This document shows, one piece after another, positions 24,887 through 32,772 of a stretch of 64,000 bases of DNA. The position numbers and the translations under genes are program-made. Position 1 is the first letter of the stretch; each line of letters opens with the position of its first letter. Source of the DNA: Bacteroidetes bacterium MedPE-SWsnd-G2. Lineage in GTDB: Bacteria; Bacteroidota; Bacteroidia; Flavobacteriales; Flavobacteriaceae. The DNA lies in contig MPDE01000003.1 of the NCBI GenBank assembly GCA_001874335.1, positions 186,001 through 250,000 on the forward strand, in the 5' to 3' direction. Below the pieces are notes generated by a model. The model ran no database searches. It saw nothing but the letters and a program-made list of their open reading frames with translations, and was not told the origin of the DNA.

Positions 24887-25198
24887 TTAAACCGGTAATG
24901 ATTCTATTTTAAGTACCGTTTTATTAATTGTTTTTACTGTAGATTTAATATAGTCTAACAAAAGTGTTCGCTGTGCATCATCTGTCAAATCAAAGGTTAA
25001 GTTTTCTTCAATTCCTACACCATTAAAATAGGTTTCAGTGAAAACGGTTAACTTGTTGAGATGTATTTGGTTGGGTTTTATAAATCTGAATGTTTTAGGG
25101 AAAAGTGATTTGTTTTTGTTCTCAATTACCAAGTTGTTTTGTAGGGCAATAGTAATATGGTAATCAAAAAGTTTGATTCGTTGCTTTAAGTAGCTCAT
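24887..25198 (-). CDS. Hypothetical protein, 103 residues
   Basis: I do not recognise this protein. It has no signal peptide or membrane helix, is rich in Asn, Lys, Leu and Thr, and contains FRFIKPNQIHLNKLTVFTE and a DLTDDAQRTLLLDYI stretch that could be an amphipathic helix. The region before it (25199-25399) has no other gene. Coding is supported by an uninterrupted frame with flavobacterial composition and by terminator-like hairpins behind its stop, but homologues could not be checked. Confidence 0.5.
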   Translation of the reverse strand: MSYLKQRIKLFDYHITIALQNNLVIENKNKSLFPKTFRFIKPNQIHLNKLTVFTETYFNGVGIEENLTFDLTDDAQRTLLLDYIKSTVKTINKTVLKIESLPV

Positions 25199-25367
25199 AG
25201 TAGGTATTAATTAGATGTAGAAGATTGTTAGGGGTTCTCTTCAATTCTGGCAAGGTACTAAAAAATCCGATAAACTACCAGTTAAATTGTAGTCAATTTC
25301 CATCCTTTTTGTAGGGGCGGGATGTAAGTTGCTGAATTGTAGAGTACTGGTTATTTGGGTAATATAA

Positions 25368-25393
25368 AAAAAGCCTCCAATAGGAGGCTTTTT
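25368..25393 (-). terminator. Rho-independent terminator of the DUF3857 operon
   Basis: AAAAAGCCTCC and GGAGGCTTTTT form an 11-bp perfect stem with loop AATA, directly behind the minus-strand gene ending at 25400. The same core hairpin recurs at 32732-32756. Confidence 0.85.
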
Positions 25394-25399
25394 CATAAA

Positions 25400-27373
25400 T
25401 TATTTTGTGTCTGTTGGAGTTAGAATTAGAGTGACCTTATTAAAATCGGCAGCACTATTTATCACTTTTCTATAGGACTCGTATTTATCCAGGCCTATAA
25501 TGTTCTCTTTGTAAAATTCTTTAATGGTAATTTCAAGTATTTGCCCATTAATTCTATAATCTGATTTAAAGGATAATATAGCATTGTCTCCTTGGTTTAA
25601 ATCATTATTAATTTTAAGATCCTCAAGGTTTGCAATGTTATAACCATCAGGTATTTTAATTGATATAGAGTGGTTATAACTTCTTTGAAACTCAGCTTCA
25701 AGAGGTAGAGTTCTTTCTTTCTCTTGATACATTTGCATTTGTTTGCCAATTAATTCACCTACTTTGAATAAATATTTTGTTCCAGCTTTTTCAACGAATG
25801 TGTCTGAATTAAAACTGAAATCTAAAATTAAGGGTTCAATCCCGAATAAAGTGGGATCATCATTTTTCATGAGTTTTGATTCCAATTCAATCATTTCAGA
25901 AATATTATGAGCATAACTTTCTATGATTTCTTCCTTGTCTTTATCCTTCATTAAATTGGCAAAAGGTTGAATGTATAAAGCGTAATAACCGCCCATTTGC
26001 TTTTTTATTTGGACTTTAGAAATACTAATATCATTAGAGTCAAACTCTACTTTAATATTTAGTTTGTCAAATGTTTTAGAGGCCTGTACAGGATTAATAT
26101 ATTTTATTTTTCCCACTCCAGAAGAAAATTCACCTACTGTAATTTCCTTAATAAATAAGCCAAAGTTGTCGGTTAGATAAGGTGGGGGAAAGCCATATCT
26201 GTATTCTTCAGAAGTAGGAGATAAATAACTTTTTTGCTTAGGGAAATAAATTAAAAATTCGTTTAAAAAATTGTGGGCTTCAAAGGTTTCGTCAAATTTT
26301 AAATCTTGACGGTTTGAAGTTAGTACAATTTCATGTTTGATATTATGCAATTTTAATAGGGCCACGTATAGTTTTAAAATACCGGCTTCACTAGCTACTT
26401 TGTTCTTAATCACTTCTGAAATGTCTGTTAATTGACTATTGCTACTACCAGCAATATAGAAGTTTGTTTTAAGGTATAATTCAATAGCTCTTATGGTCTC
26501 TGTTTGATTTATTTCCTTTTTGTTGAGGATTGTATTGGAGAGTTTTTTTAATTCGTTTAAGGTCTTTTTTGTTAGTTCTTCATAGTAATAGTTATAGATG
26601 TTTTGTGACACTTTGTTGTATGATGAAATGTCTCTATAATTATTTGCAGTGTTTCTATCTAATTTATAAACTAGCATTGCCTTGTTAGCATGATATGCTG
26701 CTTGCGATTCTTTTTCTAAAGCTTCTAGTTTTGGCACATTTATAGACCAATGGTTTTTATCTGTGTTTACGGTGTCTCTAACAATATTTGGTAAATTGTT
26801 GTACGATTTGAAGGCGAATTCTAAGTTTGAAGGCGCAAAAAGTTCAAAATTGAAATCGTTTTTTTCAAAGCTTCCTTGAAACGTAATTCTCGAACCGGTA
26901 TAACTTGGGGTTCTTTGAACTACATAAAAGTATTCTATAATAGAGCCTTTTTCAATTCCCTCAAAGGCGTAATATTTGTATTTTCTCCCAGTTTCTTCGT
27001 CTTCTGCTGTGAAAATTTTAGAATCATTTAATTCAATGATTTTTCCTTCTTTTGTAATTACTCTGGCTTTGTTCTTTAATAGTTTTGAAGTAGAATTATA
27101 TGGAAGGTATATCTTATTGTAGTCTTCAATTTTCTCGTCAGAATTAAGCCAAAGAGTTTTGTGCTCTAAAAAGTACTCAGTTAATTCACCTTCTTCAGTG
27201 AAACTAAATTCGGTTACAATGTTATCTTTTAGACCTATAATTGAAGCATCTTGGCTTTGGTCTACGTTATAGTTAGGGTTTTCGGTCCAATTATAATCGG
27301 AGTAATAATTTGCATTTTGTCCTGAAACAAAGTAGGTGCAAAGAATCAAGATGATGAATTGAAAATTTTTCAT
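25400..27373 (-). CDS. Exported DUF3857 protein with degenerate transglutaminase-like domain
   Basis: The 657-residue protein has a signal peptide (MKNFQFIILILCTYFVSGQ), an N-terminal DUF3857 beta domain (residues about 50-230) and a transglutaminase-like middle part (about 285-400). Aligned by eye with its neighbour, the catalytic Cys position is Glu329 (KVASEAGILK against KYGDCKDNSS), His367 is kept in FEAHNFL, and the Asp position is Ser (YLSPTS against FLDATS). It is therefore probably not an active enzyme. It is the last gene of a three-gene operon, 8 bp behind the intact paralogue, and should be periplasmic or on the surface. Role unknown. Confidence 0.8.
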   Translation of the reverse strand: MKNFQFIILILCTYFVSGQNANYYSDYNWTENPNYNVDQSQDASIIGLKDNIVTEFSFTEEGELTEYFLEHKTLWLNSDEKIEDYNKIYLPYNSTSKLLKNKARVITKEGKIIELNDSKIFTAEDEETGRKYKYYAFEGIEKGSIIEYFYVVQRTPSYTGSRITFQGSFEKNDFNFELFAPSNLEFAFKSYNNLPNIVRDTVNTDKNHWSINVPKLEALEKESQAAYHANKAMLVYKLDRNTANNYRDISSYNKVSQNIYNYYYEELTKKTLNELKKLSNTILNKKEINQTETIRAIELYLKTNFYIAGSSNSQLTDISEVIKNKVASEAGILKLYVALLKLHNIKHEIVLTSNRQDLKFDETFEAHNFLNEFLIYFPKQKSYLSPTSEEYRYGFPPPYLTDNFGLFIKEITVGEFSSGVGKIKYINPVQASKTFDKLNIKVEFDSNDISISKVQIKKQMGGYYALYIQPFANLMKDKDKEEIIESYAHNISEMIELESKLMKNDDPTLFGIEPLILDFSFNSDTFVEKAGTKYLFKVGELIGKQMQMYQEKERTLPLEAEFQRSYNHSISIKIPDGYNIANLEDLKINNDLNQGDNAILSFKSDYRINGQILEITIKEFYKENIIGLDKYESYRKVINSAADFNKVTLILTPTDTK

Positions 27374-27381
27374 AATAAATT

Positions 27382-29301
27382 TTATTTTTTGGATAGAATT
27401 ATAAGCTCTTTGTAAGCCTTTTCAGTTTTTTTTATAATTGAATTTAATTCTACTTGTTGTTCTTTATTTAGTGTTAAAAAATTAAGTGAATAGCTGTGGG
27501 TATAATGAATGGTATTGTCAATGAGTTTGTAAGTGATTTGAATTGAAATTAGTTCGTTATTGACTTCAAAATTTTCTGGTAAGTAATTTATTCTATAGCC
27601 TTCTGGAAGATTAAACTTGGTATGATACTCATTCTTTATTTTATAGTCAAAATCAATAGGGTGAATTCTGTTTTTCTCAACAATGTAGCTTGATAAGTCT
27701 TTATTTAGATTTAAATTTATATAGACTTCATTTTCAAATGATTTAATATGATCTTGAATACTGAAATCATATTCCAGTAAAAAGTCCTTATCATAGCTGT
27801 ATTTATTGGTTTCTTTTAAATTTTCAATTAAAAAGGAATTGTTTCCTTTTTCAAAATTTAAATTATAAAAACTACTGACGTCTTCAGCCTTTTCTTTTGG
27901 CTCTAAGTAGTTGAAAAAATCTATTTTGATATAACCAGAAATAGTTGTTTTACTATGCCCAACTAATGTTTGGTCTTCTATTCTAATAGTAGAAAAATCT
28001 TTTATTGAGTTTTTAGACGCCTCTATTATAGGAACATTTACTATCTCATAGCTCTGTTCGCCATTACCTATTAAAGCTTCCTTGCCTTGAATGAATGATG
28101 TTGGATATTCGAGTGGTGTAAACCTGCTTGTAGCATCTAAAAAATAAATGTCATTTTCATCTTTATACGATAGAATCATATGGTTGTCTACGATAGGTGT
28201 TGGTACCTGATTGTATGAATAAGGAATTTTTCGTGTCCCTATCCAGGTAAGCTCTCCTTTTAATCCTGCTATTTTAAGCATTTCATGAAGTAAACTCGAA
28301 TTATCCTTACAATCTCCATATTTCTTTGAGTATACATCATTGGCTTCTCGAGGTATAAAACCACCTAAGCCGTATTCAAAGGCTATATATTTTATGTTAT
28401 TCTGAGTCCAATAATATATGGCTTTAACCTTTTCTAAATCTGAATTGCAATTTGCCGTAATTTGATTTACTTGATTAACTAACTCTTCAGAAGCATTCTT
28501 TTGGTTAACCTCTTTTACCATAGAAAAGTACCAGTTATAAAGATGTTCTGGAGTTTCAGCTAGGGTGATTTTTTCAGAATTTACGGTATAAGACGAAATT
28601 ATTGGAATTATGTGAGGCATTATAGATTGATAGCTTTTAAGTCCGCCTTCAAATTCTAAAGATTCAACATGATTAAGTTGCCATTTGTAAATTGTTTTGT
28701 TCTTTTTTTCCTCTTTCGTAAAGTTTATGTCTAATTGTTCTGTATTAAAAGATTGAAAAGTCAAGGCTATATCATTATCGACTTCAATGGTAATCGTATT
28801 ATTAGCAATAGGGAAAAAATCGGCCAAGTAGAAAGGTGATAAAAACCTCGGGTTTTTTACATTTTCAGTATAATGAATTTGTGACTTAGACCCCTCTTCT
28901 AATGAAGGCAAAACAAAATTTAATGACTTCGAATCGTCGTGGAATGAGGATTCTAAGTCATCCTTTTCTAAAAACTCTTCAACTTTTAGTTCTTTGTATT
29001 TTCCTTTTTGAAAAATGAAAGATGAAGCTTCAACATCCATGAGTTCAAAAAATGCTGAAAATTGCAAGGAAGATTTTGAATTGTAAGTTGCAGCTTCATT
29101 TAAATAAAGATCTGTTTCTAAGGTTTCCTGACTTACAACTATTTCGCCATGTTCTATAGCAATAATTATATGCTTTTCATTAGTAAGCCTGACAAGATTT
29201 TCTTCAGGGAATTTAGATTTATATTCGAGGTACTCATTGGAGTATTGCGAAACACAATTAATACTCCAAAGCAGAGCAATTAGTAAATAGCTTATTCTCA
29301 T
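27382..29301 (-). CDS. Exported DUF3857 / transglutaminase-like protein with intact triad
   Basis: The 639-residue protein has a signal peptide (MRISYLLIALLWSINCVSQ), a DUF3857 N-terminal beta domain and a transglutaminase-like core. The likely triad is Cys331 (KYGDCKDNSS), His374 (IVDNHMILS) and Asp389 (YFLDATSR). NNIKYIAFEYGLGGFIPRE, quoted in full at 19 residues, is the usual stretch before the catalytic Cys. Such proteins are thought to act as peptidases, acyltransferases or cross-linking enzymes; the reaction here is unknown. The start overlaps the stop of the YwqK-repeat gene by 4 bp (ATGA), so their translation is coupled. Confidence 0.85.
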   Translation of the reverse strand: MRISYLLIALLWSINCVSQYSNEYLEYKSKFPEENLVRLTNEKHIIIAIEHGEIVVSQETLETDLYLNEAATYNSKSSLQFSAFFELMDVEASSFIFQKGKYKELKVEEFLEKDDLESSFHDDSKSLNFVLPSLEEGSKSQIHYTENVKNPRFLSPFYLADFFPIANNTITIEVDNDIALTFQSFNTEQLDINFTKEEKKNKTIYKWQLNHVESLEFEGGLKSYQSIMPHIIPIISSYTVNSEKITLAETPEHLYNWYFSMVKEVNQKNASEELVNQVNQITANCNSDLEKVKAIYYWTQNNIKYIAFEYGLGGFIPREANDVYSKKYGDCKDNSSLLHEMLKIAGLKGELTWIGTRKIPYSYNQVPTPIVDNHMILSYKDENDIYFLDATSRFTPLEYPTSFIQGKEALIGNGEQSYEIVNVPIIEASKNSIKDFSTIRIEDQTLVGHSKTTISGYIKIDFFNYLEPKEKAEDVSSFYNLNFEKGNNSFLIENLKETNKYSYDKDFLLEYDFSIQDHIKSFENEVYINLNLNKDLSSYIVEKNRIHPIDFDYKIKNEYHTKFNLPEGYRINYLPENFEVNNELISIQITYKLIDNTIHYTHSYSLNFLTLNKEQQVELNSIIKKTEKAYKELIILSKK

Positions 29302-32300
29302 TTAATAAAAGTTTCTAAAGATTGTATAGCATCATTTAAGTACATCTCTTTTTTAATTAGTGATCCGTTTTGGTTGTATGTTAAATGTTCACCATGTTTA
29401 TTTCCGGCTATGTAATGACCTTCTTTTTTTAACTTTCCATTTTCATGGTACTCTTTGTAAAGCCCATCTAAATAGCCATAATAATTTGTTTTTTCAATTT
29501 TTAATTGACCATTTTCATAATACTCCTTAGCCGGACCATGTGACTCGCCTGCTACATAGGTTGTTTTTGAATTTAGAGTTCCGTTTGAGTAATATTCTAA
29601 ATAATCATTAACAAAATCTCCATTTTTAAATTCCATTTGTCTGGATATTTGACCGTTTTGGTAGTAAGCCGTTAATTTGATGGTTTCATTAGTTATAGGA
29701 ATCATAGGAAGTTCTTTTCCTTCCTTATCTAAGTGAGAATACCCAATTAATCTTCCAAATGAATAATATCTTATTAATTGCAATTCATTATTAATGTCAA
29801 AGAATTTACGAGGTCCATGTAATTGGTCATTTAAATAGGTTTCTTTAGTGTCAATGGCCCCATTAGAGTGATAAGAAATGTGAGTATTTATTCTTGTGCC
29901 ATAATTATAATACATTTCATCTTCGACCTGACCATTTTCAAAGAAGTTTTTGTTTAATCCATTTCGGTTCCCATTTTCATAAAGAAATTCACTTTCTACT
30001 TGCCCGTTAGGATAATACCATAGCCATTTGCCATTTTTAGAGCCGTTGGCATAGCTGCCTTTTGTTCTAATTTTTCCATCAATATAGTAGAACTCATAGG
30101 CACCATGAAGCACGTTATTTAGTAGTGTAGATTTGCTACGTTTATTGCCATTATTGTAAGTGGTTTTAATTACATAAGGTGTTGAGAATGATTCATAAGA
30201 TATTGTGTTTAGCAACTCATTATTAGAGTCAAATGTTTGTTCACTAATTAAATCGGCGTATTTGAAAATTTCAATTGAAGTAATCTGGTTATTTACGCCA
30301 TACTGAATTTGATTTCCATGTCGTTCATCTTTATGAAAATAATATGTTTTATAAAGGCTACCGTTTATATTATATCTTTTCCAAACACCTTCTGCCAAGT
30401 TGTTTTTATACCAACCTTCTTCTTCTACTTCTCCATTGATATAAAAGGATTTATAATAACCTTCTTTTAGTCCATCTTCAAAATTTGTTTCAGATTTAAT
30501 AGCGCCGTTATTATAGTATGTAAAATGAGTTCCTATGGCATCATTATCTGCATATTCTCCTTCTTCATCTAAGACGCCATTTCTATTGTAAAATTTCCAA
30601 GGCCCCATTTTACCTCCTTTTACATCATACAAGCCTTTTGCTTTTAGGAGTCCATCAGGCGTGTATCCTTCGTATAAAAATTCGCCACCTTTTTTTCTAT
30701 TAGAACTTAAAACTTGACCAGTTTTATCAAAGAATTTGTAAGCAATTATTTCTCCTTTTCTGTATTCGTATGAAAAATATAATTTTCCGTCTGTATCATA
30801 TTCAAGATATTCACCTTGCAAATAACCCTTGTCATAAGTCATTGCTGTGTGTAATGTACCATCAGCAAAGTGTTTTTTCCATGGTCCGTTGTAAAAATTG
30901 TCAATAGATTGTCCAATTTCATAAGGTTGGCCATCTAAAAAGTAAGTTTTATAATTCCCGTTTAATTCTCCGTTTTCAAACCCTATTTCGGCAGAGATTT
31001 TTCCATTAAAAAAGTACTTGGTTTTAATCCCATGTCTTTCATCATTTTCAAAAAGTGTTTTGGCATAGGTTGCCCCGCTTGCATATAGCTCTATTACTTC
31101 TTTTTGAACCTTACCATTTTTGTAGTTAGTTATAAATTCAGGCATCGATTCACCAACGTCAAAATATGAAACATATTCACCTTCTAATTCGTCATTTAAA
31201 AATGTTTTTCTGTGATTTAAAGCACCATACTCATTATAGTACTTATATACACCATTTATTTTGCCATTGGCATAAGTGGTTATTGTACTTGGTTTTCCTG
31301 AGTCATGATTGTATAAATAATCCCCGTGTATCTCGTCGTTTTTAAAAGTGGTTTTTTCCTTTATATTTCCGTTGGAATAGTACCATTCCCAATCGCCTTC
31401 TTTTTTACCTAATTTATTAAATGTACCCTTGGCTTTTAATTGACCATCTTCACTATAAAAATGCCAAAGCCCTAAAAGTTCATCGTTTTTAGTAATCCCT
31501 TTAGCAGATACATAATCTCCATTATAAACATAGGAAATTTGAGAATCGTTATTTGTCGATTTCTCAGGATTACTTCCTACTATTTCTTGCCAATTTTCAA
31601 TGTAGGCTGAAACAAATTTGATGATTTCTTTTTCATGAGATCTTACTATTTTTTTGTATTTCTCATTTTCTATAGTATACGTTAAAGTGTATGTAAAATC
31701 ATTGAATAAATCATTTTCATTTATCCATTGGAAAAAAGGGACATAGTTATTATCCCAAAAGCCATTTCCTCCAGTGAAATCGGTAAGTTGTTCTAAGAGA
31801 ATATGATTCTGTTTTATCAGTGCAATATTAATTTTGTTTGGAATTTTATATTTTCCGTTTAAAGCTATCCTGTTTTTTAAAATAAGGTCAATATCTTCAA
31901 AATACTCATCATCCGATGAAATTGTAAATTCTGGATTTTTTTCATTGGAGTTATTTGAGCTTACTACGTTGTTAATAGAGTTTAGAACTCCAAATGAAGT
32001 TTCAGAATCTGGATCTAAAAGTAAATACATGTTATAACACATATAAGCCTGAGCATATAATTCTTGCTTGTAGCATAAATTACCTAATTTAAGGTGAGGG
32101 GATTTAAATGTAGGGTTTAATGTTATTGACTTTTGGTAAGCATCTACAGCTTCTGGTAGTTTATTTAAACTTTCTAGGGCAAGGGCTTTATTATACCACA
32201 ATTTAGAATTTTGAGGATAGATTGCGATAGCTTCGTCTATAATCGTAATGGATGTTTCGTAATCCTCTTTTAAATTGTAACATAAACTTTTGTTTATGAA

Positions 32301-32597
32301 AAATGATAAGGTGTTTTCAGGGCAATCTAAGGTGAGTCCTTCATTAATGGCAGAAATTGCCTTGTCATATTGTTTGTCATTAAGTAAATAATATGATTTT
32401 GTAACCAAAGAGGAACAATAAATAGAATCATTTGGGTTGACTTTATTTAGTTCTTTAATTATGCTATCATACTCATCATTTTCAGAATAGTTTATGACAT
32501 TTTCTTGAATTTCATCGTAATCAATGAATGGAATTTGATCCTGAGCTAAACAAAATTGCCCAAGAAAAATAAGTGTAAGTGTAAGGAAATTTTTCAT
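29298..32597 (-). CDS. Exported TPR plus YwqK/MORN-like repeat protein
   Basis: The 1099-residue protein has a signal peptide (MKNFLTLTLIFLGQFCLAQ), tetratricopeptide repeats in residues about 30-210 (for example AVDAYQKSITLNPTFKSPHL), a spacer, and from about residue 360 to the end roughly thirty repeats of 22-24 residues of the type GxWxYYYxNGxxxxxxxYxxG (for instance NGKWLWYYPNGQVESEF). This is the MORN_2/YwqK repeat (PF07661), often called antitoxin YwqK in databases, but nothing here suggests a toxin system. The repeats should form a long beta-solenoid-like surface suited for binding. It is the first gene of the operon with the two DUF3857 proteins. Confidence 0.88.
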   Translation of the reverse strand: MKNFLTLTLIFLGQFCLAQDQIPFIDYDEIQENVINYSENDEYDSIIKELNKVNPNDSIYCSSLVTKSYYLLNDKQYDKAISAINEGLTLDCPENTLSFFINKSLCYNLKEDYETSITIIDEAIAIYPQNSKLWYNKALALESLNKLPEAVDAYQKSITLNPTFKSPHLKLGNLCYKQELYAQAYMCYNMYLLLDPDSETSFGVLNSINNVVSSNNSNEKNPEFTISSDDEYFEDIDLILKNRIALNGKYKIPNKINIALIKQNHILLEQLTDFTGGNGFWDNNYVPFFQWINENDLFNDFTYTLTYTIENEKYKKIVRSHEKEIIKFVSAYIENWQEIVGSNPEKSTNNDSQISYVYNGDYVSAKGITKNDELLGLWHFYSEDGQLKAKGTFNKLGKKEGDWEWYYSNGNIKEKTTFKNDEIHGDYLYNHDSGKPSTITTYANGKINGVYKYYNEYGALNHRKTFLNDELEGEYVSYFDVGESMPEFITNYKNGKVQKEVIELYASGATYAKTLFENDERHGIKTKYFFNGKISAEIGFENGELNGNYKTYFLDGQPYEIGQSIDNFYNGPWKKHFADGTLHTAMTYDKGYLQGEYLEYDTDGKLYFSYEYRKGEIIAYKFFDKTGQVLSSNRKKGGEFLYEGYTPDGLLKAKGLYDVKGGKMGPWKFYNRNGVLDEEGEYADNDAIGTHFTYYNNGAIKSETNFEDGLKEGYYKSFYINGEVEEEGWYKNNLAEGVWKRYNINGSLYKTYYFHKDERHGNQIQYGVNNQITSIEIFKYADLISEQTFDSNNELLNTISYESFSTPYVIKTTYNNGNKRSKSTLLNNVLHGAYEFYYIDGKIRTKGSYANGSKNGKWLWYYPNGQVESEFLYENGNRNGLNKNFFENGQVEDEMYYNYGTRINTHISYHSNGAIDTKETYLNDQLHGPRKFFDINNELQLIRYYSFGRLIGYSHLDKEGKELPMIPITNETIKLTAYYQNGQISRQMEFKNGDFVNDYLEYYSNGTLNSKTTYVAGESHGPAKEYYENGQLKIEKTNYYGYLDGLYKEYHENGKLKKEGHYIAGNKHGEHLTYNQNGSLIKKEMYLNDAIQSLETFIK

Positions 32598-32731
32598 TTG
32601 GCAATTTATAAATTCGTGCGAATTTTTCTTTTTTATTTGAAAGAAAAATGCTACTGCTTAAAAAGTTGTTATTCAGCGAGTTATTGAAATTGGTGTTGTT
32701 AAAATTCTTAATTGATAAATTTTGGGCATAA

Positions 32732-32756
32732 AAAAAGCCTCCAATAGGAGGCTTTT
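32732..32756 (-). terminator. Terminator of the secreted amylase gene
   Basis: AAAAGCCTCC-AATA-GGAGGCTTTT is a 10-bp perfect stem directly behind the gene ending at 32773 on the minus strand. The core is identical to the hairpin at 25368-25393. Confidence 0.85.
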
Positions 32757-32772
32757 AATGCGTTTATTTAAC

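Noticed and set aside
29298-32597. Toxin-antitoxin system based on YwqK repeats
   Set aside because: The antitoxin name comes from database transfer; the protein is exported, very long, and has no toxin gene next to it.
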